Under the pieces are notes generated by a model, which was not told the origin of the DNA, did not search any database, and worked only from the letters and a program-made list of their open reading frames with translations. The position numbers and the translations under genes are program-made. A DNA stretch of 64,000 nt from Curvularia sp. ZM96 (taxonomy: Eukaryota > Ascomycota > Dothideomycetes > Pleosporales > Pleosporaceae): assembly GCA_022457065.1 (NCBI GenBank), contig JAJGBQ010000002.1:4154001-4218000 (forward strand), written 5' to 3'. Positions 9,572 to 20,896 of the stretch are shown piece after piece (positions within the stretch are counted from its first letter, which is position 1; every line of letters starts with the position of its first letter).

Positions 9572-10036
9572 ATGTCCCTCACCTCCGCCTCCGCCGCTCC
9601 CTCCGCGAGCGCAAGCTCCTGCTCCCAAGCCAACTTCAGCCGCTTCCCGACAGACGACGCCGCGTGCGCCATAACCAGCATATCGGGGGTTCCCTCCAAC
9701 ACCTCATCCATCCTCTCTTCGTGCTGCAAGTCTGCGCCGGTGGAAGAATTCAACGGCGGCAGCTGCGGATACTATTGTCTGAGCGTGGAGCAAAGCGTGC
9801 GCGATTTGCAGACGTGTTTTATGGAGAAGGGGGCGAGGCCTGCGGATATACAGTGTAATGCGAATAATACGGCGACCGCGACGGGAAAGCCGTCGGGTAG
9901 TGCGAGTAGGACGGGCGCGGATGGAGCGAAGGAGACGGGTGCTAAGGGGAGTGCGGCGACGGTTGGGGTGAGCAAGATGGGTTTGGGGATGCTGGCGATG
10001 GTGGTGGTTTCGGCGGTGATGGGGGCGGTGGTGTGA
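9572..10036 (+). CDS. Cysteine-rich protein with hydrophobic C-terminal tail
   Basis: Single exon, 154 aa. Eight cysteines in the first 95 residues (SCSQ, AAC, a CC pair, GSC, YYC, QTC, IQC), then a Ser/Thr/Gly/Ala-rich low-complexity linker and a hydrophobic end (MGLGMLAMVVVSAVMGAVV). This layout looks like a GPI-anchored wall protein, yet the N-terminus (MSLTSASAAPSASASS) is not a signal peptide and no upstream ATG or plausible exon supplies one. Either secretion is unconventional, a leader exon was missed, or the tail is a membrane anchor. No domain recognised; the Cys spacing is not CFEM. Codon use is strongly C-ending at first, then G-rich in the linker. Confidence 0.7.
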   Translation: MSLTSASAAPSASASSCSQANFSRFPTDDAACAITSISGVPSNTSSILSSCCKSAPVEEFNGGSCGYYCLSVEQSVRDLQTCFMEKGARPADIQCNANNTATATGKPSGSASRTGADGAKETGAKGSAATVGVSKMGLGMLAMVVVSAVMGAVV

Positions 10037-13000
10037 GATGAGGACGTTCGAGTTATACGCATATTGAAAAGTGGTTTTTGGTTTTACGAGCGGAATTTTT
10101 AATGACGGTTTCATGGTAGAATAATTCACGACTTTCTTCTTTAATTCGAGAGCAATAGTACATAGTCTTTTGACTGACGTTCTTGCTGCATCTTTTGTGC
10201 TGTATGAAATTGGCGTAGTCGAATGTGCTTTGCTTCACAAAGGAGTGAAGACAACTGCGACTGGGTAGTAAATCAATATTCATCCTAAATGGCTTTCCAT
10301 TGCTTGTGTGAAATTGCACTGTCTGCTGGTTTGCTCTATTCGGGCGTAGAGTCCAACAGTCGAACCTAAGAATCGGAGGACTTCCGCGATAAAATCCACC
10401 TTCGTAATACTGATCTCGAAAGGTACCCAGTGGCATTGGTTCCTTAAGTTCTGATTAAAAATTGCTCGTCTGATTCGAAATGCATTCGTTCATCATTTCG
10501 CTTTTCGGGCCCGTAGTAGTCGCAGCTGCCATAACACAGACAACATACATCTAATCATCCTCGGAGATAATACAACAAGCCTCGTCGTTGCCAATATATT
10601 GCCCTAGGTGAGAATAGCAAGTTCAGCATCAGGCTCGTCATCATTTTTCTACCTACCTCTACTGGAAAACACTCTGGCTTGCTCAGTCAGGATTTGAACG
10701 TTCAAGCACAGCGTGCAGCATGACGCCTGAGGCATTGAGGGCCGTGAAGCAATAAATCGCAGGCACATGGGGTAAGAGCTTGAATGTGGCGGATGCGAGT
10801 ATCGTTCTGATGATTTTGGCGACGCATTTACAAGCTACTATGTATGCGGTTACGGAGAAGGTGGCGGATCTGATAGAAGTGAGAGCATGAGACTTCAGAC
10901 GTTTCTTCTTTTTTTTGAACAGAGTTTTGAACGGAAATAGGGTCTTGGTGAGTTAGTCCCTATTCTATTCGTGTCCATTGCAGCGCAAGCCTGAGCTTCC
11001 TTGCCTCACTCTCGGCAAATACTCTTCCGTAAGAAGAGAAGCGAGGAAAGAAGCAGAGAGCAAGTTATATCAAGAATAACCTCGATGAGCAAGTGCACGA
11101 GCCAGCCAGCTAGTCAGTTGCAAAAAGAACCTCTCTATCCCGCAGCCGTGCACGAAGCGCACTGACTTCACACCCGATTACTTTTGAAAAAGTATGGGGA
11201 AAGGGTGTGGGGTGCAGTAGTTCTTCTTCCTGCAGATTCGCGAAGGTGGTCTCACGTGGATGTATGAGATGGTCTGTGTATCGAATGACATCAAGTATGC
11301 AATCGTGTCACCCCTGATCAACACTGCCAAATCGCATTGCCCAAGCGGTGGCTGTAAACAAATGAAGATGTGATAGTGACTAAACAGAACCAAGGCTCAT
11401 CATCATCATCTTACGGATGGACAATGCAATTGGTGAGCTTCTTTCTCGCTCTGTCAGTGGCGTTAGAATCACGCCAGACTGCTCTCTCCGCAGAATACTC
11501 CTGGTGTGAAGGATTGCTTCGTCACGTCAGCACATGCATCTCATTCGCTGCCAGGGCTCATGCCGTACGCGAGAAGCGGGAAGCAGTTCCGCCACCTCAA
11601 AAGGTACGTGCGAGCCCTAGGGCGGTTGTTTGCTCTCGGCAGTTGTGTGTCTGGATCGAGCCCATCGCGAGGCGAGCACACTCTGATAGTTTTATGAGCT
11701 GAGCTTGGGATATAAGTTTAACCTAGGGCCAACGAGGTTGCGGAAGAGGATGGTAGCGCGATCGGGCGAGAGAAGACGAGATGTTGCTATTCCTATTCTT
11801 CTGTATAAACGACGGCACATACCCTGTCGGAAGCCCAGTAGTCTTTGACAGCGGGCTGATAGGGTTTCTTGGCTGAAAGCCGGAAGCTGTTTCGTTGGCT
11901 GGCGTATCGAGATGAGTTATTCGATAGAAAATGTAATATGGTTCGTGCTATGATCTCGATGAGCCCCGATACACGACACTGGATCCAAGCTTTTGAAGAA
12001 CGGATGACATGCCGAGAGAAAGGAGATATTGAATGACATGACCTAGCCGTCAGCCAATAAAATGTGGCATTGAGATCCAGAGAAGTTTCGTCATATAGCA
12101 GCTGAGGTTAGCTGGCCAGATTCCTTAGGCGCACCCCACTTGTCAGGGCCCAGGCATTGTTGAGTGAGACAAGAGAAGACGTTAGTTTGTTGTTGTTGCT
12201 GCTGTCATTGTTACGAGCGATGATGTTTGGTAGCGTAGGCTTCAGGGCTGAAAAACACCCTCCAATGAGCCACTGCAACGATGACCCCGATGCGAACGCG
12301 ATGCGTGCATGCAGACCATTGGAAGCAACGGCCTATGTGATGAAGGATCAGTAGCCTTTTGACGGTTCAGGTGGATAACGGCTGGCTGACCCAGCGGACC
12401 CAGAGGCCGATCCCAAGGAACAGGGCCGCGGGGAGGGCCTGGGTGGAGTGAGAAGGACTGGGAAGAGCATGGCAGGTTGAGACAAATGGGGACCAGGACC
12501 AGGGCTCTTGTTCAACCATTTTGGTTGAGTGTGCTGCGCGGGTCCAGCTTACGTGCATCCTTCAGCGGGAGTGGATAGGTATCCGCCGTGCCCGAGTAGG
12601 CATACCTGGACTTGACAGCTGCTGCAAGCGGAATGGCGTGCGTGGCGGTACCAGCAATGGTCAAGTCTCAAAGGTGGACTACTTTGTATATTCAGGACTA
12701 CCAAGTACCATGTCATTAATTTCGTCGGGGGCGTGATAAGACGACGACTGTCCGAGAGGCGAAGTCATAGCAGGGACTAGGAAGAGTTAAGAGTTTTCAC
12801 GCGGCGAGTAGGTGCTGGAGGCGTGGAGAAGAGCCGGCGAGGACCGCCGCGAGAGAGGGGATACGGGCCATTGACGCCGTCGACACTGCCGCACCCGCAT
12901 AGCAGCGCGTGTAGGGATGGGGTCATCACGTTGCGATGGAATGCGGTGAGGTTATTCGCTCGTGGGCTTGCCGTGTGTCTGGGATGGCCGATGCAGCTTG

Positions 13001-13780
13001 GCGGCCGATCCGAGGGCGCTTCGCCACAACAGGCAACGACTAAAGGCGGGACCCTTTGGGCCTTCAACGACGACACGCGACGGGCGCGTGGGGGAAAGGT
13101 GAGCCGACCATTTTTGTCGAGCAATAACGGCGCATCAGCTTGCGATAATCTAGATGACGCCGTCGGTGACCCAAAGTATCGGCTCATATGGGCACGCCCA
13201 AATCACGTCGAGTAGCGGCGACGTGCACAGACACCAGGCTTCAAGGCCTTTACAGGTGTCCCCGGCCTCTGGGTGGCGATTGGCCAGGCGCTCATTGTGA
13301 CTCTCAGCCACTGATGAGCCGCAGCACCAAGGTGCCTGGACCTAGACAGGGCCGCTCCACCCTCAGCTCGCGATTGCTTGCCCGCTTCTCCACAGTAGTC
13401 CAAAGTACCAGCAAGTCACGGAGCGCGCTGGCCTGGCAGGCTGTGTCGACAGCACCGGGACCCCTGCGGGCCAATCCGACACCAGTCCAAGCACCCGCAA
13501 CGGAGCTGCCGTTGGCGCCTACCAATAGAGCAGCTTACACGAACTTTTCCTGTGTATCCGGGTACCATGCCCCCCCTTCGCCTCGCCAGTGAAGGCGAGT
13601 TCCACACGGAATCGAGTCTGCGTGCACGGCCAGGCTCTGCCAGAGGGTTATATTCCTGTCCATTCCCAGTCCCGTGCATCTTGGACGCTGATGACGCTCG
13701 TTCCTCAGTCTGACCCCATTATCATCCAGTTGAAGTACATCTACATCGTTTGTTGAAACGTTGTTTGCCTGCCGCCCGCC
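10037..13780. other. 3.7-kb gene-poor region
   Basis: No confident gene. A possible decayed secreted-protein gene sits at 10480-10890. Elsewhere only short frames without domains, in mixed-composition DNA. The right end must contain the promoter of the seven-helix gene at 13781. Confidence 0.5.
10480..10890 (+). pseudogene. Possible relic of a small secreted-protein gene
   Basis: An ATG at 10480 opens a 24-codon frame with a signal-peptide look (MHSFIISLFGPVVVAAAITQ), cut by TAA at 10552-10554. The same frame continues to a donor-like CCTAG/GTGAGA at 10608. Beyond a plausible acceptor near 10680, an open stretch with helical character (VADASIVLMILATHLQATMY, then AVTEKVADLIEVRA) ends at TGA 10888-10890, with another in-frame TAA at 10753-10755. 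No homologue recognised. It could be chance; the coincidence of a leader-like start and amphipathic downstream frame is the only support. Confidence 0.2.
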
Positions 13781-15055
13781 ATGAGATCTCCCCCGTTGGA
13801 GGTCGTTTTGAGTTGGCCAAAGCCCAACTATGTCAACCCCGACACCAGAGGCCCGGCCTTGATGATAGTCGAGTTGACACTGCTCCCTATTGCTATGATA
13901 GTTGTCTTTCTCAGGCTCTGGGTCCGGATATCATGGCTGAAGAAGAGCTGGTATGATGACTATCTCATGATTGTGGCCATGATCTTCAGTATCGGTATGT
14001 CTTCGCCCCCTTGGCTCCCGTCACCCCTCATCATGACTGACTCGTCCCACAGGAACCACCGTTATTGTCATCATGGCATCTCAGCTGTATGGGTGGGACC
14101 GCCATGTCTGGGACCTTAAGCCGCACGAGATGATGGTTGGCAGACAGGTACGATCAGTGCTGGCTCATGGCACGACAAGTTGATACTAACTTCTCCAGGC
14201 ATCCATGGCAGGCCAAACATTGTTCGTCCTTGCATCCTCGACCGTCAAGATGTCCATCCTGGTGTCATACTTTCGCATCGCGCCAGAAAAGTCCATTTTC
14301 CGCAAGTTGGTGTGGGCAGTTTTCGCTCTCGTCTTTGCTGCTTTTGTTGTCTTCCTTGTTGCCCTGTGGGTACAATGCATGTGAGTGTGCCCAAGCCAGC
14401 ATATCTTTACAATCATTACTGACCAGCTGGTAGCCCAATCTCGAGCTATTGGAAGTTGAATGCCGACCACCGCGATTGCATTCCCGAGGGACCCCCGCTC
14501 GTTGTACAGAGTGTCCTCAACGTCGTAACCGACTTTATGATCTACGCACTACCGATCCCAACCCTGTTCTCGCTCTCGCTGCCATGGACTCAACGCATTG
14601 GACTGGTCGTTCTCTTCTCGGTCGGTGGTCTCATTGTCGTTGCCAGCAGCTTCCGAGCCTACTGGGTCCACTACACACTCTTCAGGACCTACGACGCTAC
14701 CTGGGAAGGATACCAGATTTGGGTATGGACTGCGATTGAAACCAACGTCGGTGTTATCTGCGGATGCATCCCAGCGCTCAAGCCACTGCTCTTCCCACAT
14801 CGGGCAAGACAACAGGGCTCAAGATACGCTACCGGATCGCAGCACAGCAGGAAGAAGGAGAAGATCACGCCCGTCATTGACCAAGTCGAGATGGACACAC
14901 GGAGATTGACAGAGAGAAACGAGTCGCAGCCCGGGCTTGCCATCACCAGCCATCCAGCGCATCACAGCGGCTTCTCGGAGCGACCGATGAGCGGCTCCAC
15001 CGACAAGAGTCGGTTCGACATTGATATTGAGCAGCAAAAATCTTTCATGTACTGA
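13781..15055 (+). CDS. Fungal rhodopsin-domain (PTH11/SAT5-like) integral membrane protein
   Basis: Four exons: 13781-13994, 14053-14147, 14199-14380, 14434-15055, giving 370 aa. All three introns are GT-AG and 51-58 nt. Seven hydrophobic helices are visible, starting with MIVELTLLPIAMIVVFLRLW, followed by the family motif KKSWYDDYLMIVAMI. Later blocks ASMAGQTLFVLASSTVKMSI, LNADHRDCIPEG, YALPIPTLFSLSLPWTQRIG and WVWTAIETNVGVICGCIPAL are hallmarks of the fungal rhodopsin-like family that includes PTH11-type receptors. The last 95 residues are polar and probably cytoplasmic, ending DIEQQKSFMY. There is no extracellular CFEM domain, so it is not a canonical PTH11. Ligand and role unknown. Confidence 0.88.
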
Positions 15056-16723
15056 TCGCGAGGCGCAGTACAATCTATCTTTATTTAATCTTTGCATACG
15101 TTGGGGGTGTGGAGACGGATCGCCCTGCAGCCGGGATTCCCTGGTACCTGGGCTGGATCACTCGCACCTTGGACGGCCTTTTTCATTTGTCTTTTCACAT
15201 CGCCACGATCAATGCTCATGGACACCCCGTGCATGGGCGGACCTCTCGGAGTCGGCATTCGTTTCTTATACAGTACTTTCTTTCTCCTTTTCTCCTTCTT
15301 CTTTGGGCGGTCATCTGCGCATCACGATGCCAGTCTCTTCTTTCCCGTTTCTTAGCGAGGCGTTTAGTACGGTAGCAGATAATGCCATCACGTCAGCTCA
15401 TCAGGGCAACGATCTCTTCTATACTTTGTTGCGCAACCACTTCCTTGTGCAGACGTCGACCCAGCCGCAGGCTGAGGGTGCAGGTGTGCTTGCCTACCAG
15501 ATCCGCTTGCGTGTTGAGATTTAACATGTCCAGGTCACGTTTCCTGTGCGAGTAAGAAGCAGTGTCACTTGGTCGCAAGCACGACAGACACGACGGGCGT
15601 GTGCATGCGACTTTGTGGCAACGAACTGGTGGTATGAATGCAGTGCTGACTGTGCTCGGCCATGGTGCGACATAGCATAATCTTTTTTTGGCTATGCTTT
15701 GAACTGGGACCCTGAGCTCGTACGGGGTGTTTTGGATGGGCCTGTGAGCCAGGGCTATGATGTCAGAGCATGACGGTTCTCCACCGCGCGCATGGGATTT
15801 GATATTGCAGGCACAAGTCTTAGTCGTCGCAATGCCTGACGGACGAGGCCGAGAGAGGATGAGCTGTCACTCTGGCGGCATAACGGGCGCAGCGGCGTCG
15901 CTGACTATGGATGACGTCTGTCTCTGCACGGCGTATCGACACACGACAGCTGCAGTGGCCATGCAGCGCAGAAGTGCAACACCAGCGAGTCTGCAATAGC
16001 GAGAAAGGCGGCCTCGGGTGGTGACGATGCGAGGAGGTCGGGCAATGGAAGCTTTAGAAGAGCCAGGAACCAGTCCCGAGAATGCGGGCGGCTGGAGGTC
16101 AAACGTTGGCGGGGGGACTAGCGACAGGGCTGAAGGCGAGGCAGGGCTGGCACCACTTTTGTCGACTGGCGGCCTGCACGGCTGCTGCACCATGACATGC
16201 GCCTACACGTCTCCTCACCGCTTCCAGGGCCTTGTACACTGTCGTCGGCTTGGGTCCAGGGTAACAAAAGACGCTCCCCCATCCTCTGTGGCCTCCGGGT
16301 CGGCTGCAGCGCAGAGACACTGCCTGCCTCTCGTCGCCTGGCGGGCCGGGGCCGTACGGAAAAATCAAATACACGACCGCTCCCAAGTTGCAGACCCTCG
16401 TCCCAAACGTCACAGGAGGCGCCCAATGCTCTGGTGCACGACCGTTTCCAGCGCAGAACCTAGTCCTTGGATGCCCGCGCCGGCCTGATCATGGCCGCAC
16501 ATTCAGAAGTTGGCGTCAGAAGTGGCAGCAAGGCCCTGTGCTAGCCTGTTTGTATCCCGTCTAATGCCAACGCACCGCGCAGCTCCTGGCCCTACAGGGC
16601 ACTCGACGTCCGAAAAGGAAGCCAAACGACGCAAGCCCTGCTCAAGGCCGCTGCTATATGTGCACTTGGCTGCCTGGTACCTCTCTTCTCATGCTCTCCC
16701 CATTGTCTCCTCACGCCCCCAAC
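15056..16723. other. Intergenic region upstream of the FAD oxidoreductase
   Basis: No gene supported. A TATATG element at 16655-16660 lies about 65 bp upstream of the chosen ATG at 16724 and argues against the in-frame ATG at 16658, which would sit inside the core promoter. Confidence 0.4.
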
Positions 16724-18344
16724 ATGCACTCAACCATCGCTGCCATGTGGTCGCTCGTGCTGCCTCTGATCGTGCTGCCCTCGCTCGTCCTGTCAGCCCC
16801 GACCGCCTCTCACCACAGTCAGCCAAACCCCGTCTGCATCATTGGTGCCGGTCCTGCAGGCCTTGCTGCGGCTGGTCGCTTGAAAGACAAGGGCATCAGC
16901 GCCGTCGTCTTCGACAAACAGGCCGAAGTTGGTGGGAAATGCCAGGCGTGGTACGACGACCAGTAAGTGCTGCGCGCCATTGTTCACCTCAGGCGCATTG
17001 GGCGCCGCTGACCACCTTTACAGAGGCATCTTCCATCCTCTCGGAGCCGCCTTCTTCTCCAATGCCACTTACACCGAGACCATTGGCATACTTAACAAGA
17101 CCGATGTATCCATCGAGCCTTTTTCCCTCGCCGGCGCGCGCAGCCAGTACATCTACAACTTCACCAATGGCGACATAATGCCCTTCCCTGCCTTGAACGC
17201 CCAATTCACCGCCACAGTCGCTGCAGAGACCCCGAGATATATTGCGCTGTGGAACCAGCGCTTCCGGCCCATCAATACCCTCAATTACCGGGTACTGCGC
17301 TCCCTTGTCGCGCCAGATCCACTAGGCTAACACCGCAACAGAACGGCGTGCCACCTGAATTTGCCGTATCCGGCGCCGAATGGTTTCGCCAGAACAATTT
17401 CACTGCCCTGCCTCTCCTGCTCGTAAACGCCGTCGCGCTCTACGGCTATGGCGATATCAACATTGTCCCAGCCGTACGTCATGACCCACCAGAAATTGTT
17501 GCAGGGATCGCGCATACAGAACGCGCTAACGTTTGACTAGCTCTACATCCTCGAGTACTTCACGCCTGACATCCTCACTGCTTTTGTCGGTATTCACAAT
17601 GTCTACTACATGGATTTTCACAAAATGTTTGTCGAGTACTCCAAGAAGGAGCTCTGCCACACGCCCATCCACACCTCTTCCGAGGTCCGCTGCGTAGACC
17701 GATCCGGACCCAACCCGGTCGTGACCTACACTACTCCCAAAGGTAACTTTATTTCTTGGAACAAACAAGAATGCTCTTCGGTCATCTTTGCCTTCCCGCC
17801 AAGCCTAGAAAACCTGGAACGCGTTGGCGTCGACTTGACCAAGGAAGAGTACGATACCTTTTCCAACGTGACAACGCACCAATACTACTCCTCGGCTGTC
17901 GAGCTTGCCCTTCCTTTCGGAGTATCCTACGTTGCCGCAAGCAAGTCTCCCAACGTACCTCCACCAAACGATGGCGAGCCCGTCGCTGTTCTGCGTCTCA
18001 ATCAGCAATCCAACGTTTCCGTCGCGTGGTCCTGGGGTCCCTACGAGTTCCAGACGGAAGCAGCCGCTAAACGCCTGCTGATTGAAAGCCTATCCGAAAT
18101 CAACAAGGATCCCCGCAATGCCACGGCCCCTCCTCTTCCTTTTGGCAAGGACGACGTCAAAGCTTTCCGCAAGTGGGATTATTTCCCCCACTTTGAAACG
18201 GACGCGCTTAATGCTGGTGCGTATAAGAAATACAATGCACTCCAGGGCTGCAAGAAGTCGTACTACGCCAGCGGCATCAGTGGTATGGAAATTGTCGAGT
18301 ACGCCGTCCGCAGCGGATACGACATCGTCGACCGATACTTTTAG
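16724..18344 (+). CDS. Secreted FAD-dependent amine oxidoreductase-like protein
   Basis: Four exons: 16724-16962, 17024-17291, 17342-17473, 17541-18344, giving 480 aa. The start at 16724 gives signal peptide MHSTIAAMWSLVLPLIVLPS, likely cleaved near residue 24. A Rossmann FAD-binding motif follows at residues 39-46 (IIGAGPAG), with the acidic ribose-binding end of strand 2 (VVFDKQ) and the GG doublet of amine oxidases (EVGGKCQAW). The C-terminus (SGISGMEIVEYAVRSGYDIVDRYF) matches the second FAD-contacting block. Many NxS/T sites (NAT, NKT, NFT, NVT, NVS) support secretion. It belongs with flavin-containing amine oxidases in the broad sense; substrate unknown. Introns are 50-67 nt with standard sites. 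Confidence 0.88.
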
Positions 18345-19118
18345 AGACCTCGTCATGGTCCAGCATTCGCGCCTGCAGATCGACTATGAAGACGCACAAA
18401 AAAGAAACGAATAGAGTACGCAACTCTTATGTCCTTTTTTGTCTCTCGCAGTCACACGCCGCCGGGCTTTCCCCTCATGTTTTCCCGGGAACTCGGAACT
18501 TGGATATCACGGCGGGGAAAAAAAAAGTGACCCTTACGACGGAACCCGGAGACGCATCCCTACGTGTCTCGCCTCACGGCCTCCATCTTGCTTTGCTGTT
18601 TTTTTTTTATATCACGATGTTGACGGCTCTCAATTTTTGTCTTTGTTTTTTGTTTTCTTTCTCATCCTGCGAAGACACTTTAGACATGATACCTAGCCCC
18701 CTCCCCCACCACTTGCATGGGGTCGTGGCATGGCATATACACGACCACCAACGACGACGGCCCTATCCTTGATGACGCGTCATGAACGAAATCAATTTCG
18801 CGAGTACGAGTAATGTTTTTGGTTTCCCCCTTTCTCCCATACCTTTCTTATTGAAGGAGGGTTTTGGTGTAGAAAGGATGGGAAATATTGTCCTTTTTTG
18901 TTGTTGTCGGGACTGGGTAATGGCTAATCGATGCTTGCTTGCTAGCTTGCAGCGTTTTGTATATGTATGCAGTACAGAGGAAGATTAGAATGCGAGAGAA
19001 GAAAAAAGGGTAATATGTGAATGGAAGAGAAGACGATGCAGGAGGCATGTAAATAGATCTTGTATATAGACAACACAACAACCAGTGTGAGATGAGTACA
19101 TATCACCACACATATACT
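18345..19118. other. Convergent 3' ends
   Basis: 774 bp between the stops of the FAD oxidoreductase (+) and the AhpC/TSA-like gene (-). T-rich runs (near 18600 and 18885) suit 3' UTR and poly(A) signals. No gene seen. Confidence 0.4.
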
Positions 19119-20080
19119 TTACATTCTCGAGTCCCCATAACCTAGTGTCTTAACCCCATCTTCAAACCGTATCTCCTCATCTACAGACTCCATCGGTCCA
19201 CCCCATGTCACCACGCCCCGCCCATCAACCGCATACGCTCCACCTACCTGCCATCTACACGCCCCCTCTCCCACCTCATGGCCCCACACGCCCTCGTTCT
19301 TACGCAGCATAATTTGGTTGTAGCCATTCCGTGGATGCAGCACGTGTGCCCATGTGGAAATACCCAGCCCCCATAAAGCGTACAGATTGCGCTCCGGGTC
19401 GACGATGACTTCGACGTTCCAGGCGCCGCCGAAGCTCGACAGCCAGGCTTTTGTGGCGGCAGGGGTGCAGTGCGATATTGCGATGAAGCGGATCGAGGTG
19501 TAGCGATTTGCGAGGACACGGAGGCGGAGGAGGAGTTTTTGGGCGACTATTTTTTTCTAGTTAGATTCTGATCATGATTTGTTCCGTCGTGTGTGAGTTT
19601 GTTTGGTTCATTCATTGGTTGATTGTTTTCCCTTCTTCTTTCAATCTTTCCTATCATCCCCGTGCACCACCACCATTTACTACAAATCGTTGCCCCCAAG
19701 ATGGAAAATTGAACTTGAAGAAAAATATAGCACTTACAAGGACAACCACAAAATCTTAGAAACAGAATTATCGTCGGGCGCCCATCCGCTGTTGGAAACT
19801 GCAACTTCGCATGCGATTGTGCGCGGTCTCCTATGGCTGGCGGCTTACGGACAGGGTCCTGTGGCGGCGGAGGCGTAGTCCATGATTGCAGCGCTTTAGG
19901 AACTCCCCACTGTACGTTGGCAAAAGGGTTGGCAATGCCTGTGTCGTCCGAGGAGGCTCCCTTTTTCGAAGTGCTGCCGCCACCACTGCTGCCGCCAAAC
20001 AAGTTGTCTGTTTTTGGAAGCGAGAGGTTTCCTAATCCGGCTTTTCGCAGTGCGAGCTTGGTGCCCAATGAGCTGAGCAT
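19119..20080 (-). CDS. Thioredoxin-fold AhpC/TSA-like (peroxiredoxin-like) protein
   Basis: Two exons, 19738-20080 and 19119-19546, with a 191-nt intron (donor GTAAGT, acceptor ATAG), giving 256 aa. The join restores FLRFCGCPFAQKLLLRLRVL, where strand 1 of a thioredoxin fold leads into the active-site region with Cys111 and Cys113. It continues with RFIAISHCTPAATKAWL and VEVIVDPERNLYALWGLG, the typical order of AhpC/TSA-like redox proteins. The first 85 residues are low-complexity (Gly/Ser, then TPPPPQDP) without a clear targeting signal. A redox role is likely; the peroxidatic Cys and substrate are not established. The intron is longer than neighbours'. Confidence 0.82.
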
Positions 20081-20896
20081 CCTTCTTTTTTGAGGTTCCT
20101 TTTCGGTGGGAATATATAGCGGCGTGGCTTTGGTATCGACAGGGATAGGGCAGTAGGAGGGATCAGGCCGAGCTGGTAGGTCTGGTGGAGAGGGCGTGTG
20201 TTCGAATGGAGTGGTGAGGAAGGGGCCGAGTGGTCGTATAGGCTATGCGCTTGTGGCGGAGGGATCGCGAGGGAAGCTACTGGTGTTCAGCCCAGGAAAT
20301 TGGTAGTGCAAAGACACGGAGGCGAGATGGCTGAAGAAGTGTCCCCGAGAATGCCGACACCGTGGCTGATCTTGTACTCCGTACTGTAGCGACTGTACAG
20401 CGCGTCGCGCACCACGCAGCTGAAACGAAGTACGTGGCACGGACGTCGCGGCTGAGGTCAGAGGGGAAGATGCAAAGACATGGCTGACATCTATCGAGGT
20501 CAAACCAGTCGTGTCGCGTGTGGCATATTGCTCTTTTTCATTGTGCAACTCATTGCGACATGGGATGACCGCGAGGGGAGCGAGCATGGGATTCAAGATG
20601 CGCTCTGTCGAGGGGCGCGAGGGATTGGGCAGGTCGCGCTATCACGTGATGATATACCTACACTTCAACTTGGCGGGGTAGCAAAGTTTCCGTCTCAACA
20701 TGACTTCATTGCACATCTCTTGTCAAACCTGGTTCAGTGGTCGCAACGGAACTGTGGTATTACAAGAGCTATAACTAAAAAACAGTAACAAATCGGGTAT
20801 CCCTAGCCTCCAGTAAAGCGCAATTAAAGAATATGATCCCATTACTCCCATTACGCATTACACCTTCATTAATCACCTTTTCGTCAACGAGGTCGC
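20081..20896. other. Intergenic: promoter of AhpC/TSA-like gene, 3' side of methyltransferase-like gene
   Basis: 816 bp without a gene. Contains a perfect ATCACGTGAT palindrome at 20641-20650. Confidence 0.4.
20641..20650. promoter_or_regulatory. bHLH/Cbf1-type palindrome ATCACGTGAT
   Basis: Perfect 10-bp palindrome around CACGTG, matching the RTCACRTG centromere-binding-factor/bHLH consensus. It is 561 bp upstream of the AhpC/TSA-like start. An identical palindrome lies at 39022-39031. Confidence 0.35.

Noticed and set aside
11424..11702. 92-codon frame beginning MQLVSFFLALSVALES with four cysteines
   Set aside because: Leader resemblance is weak, downstream composition is Arg-rich and non-coding in character, and no splice or promoter signals support it.
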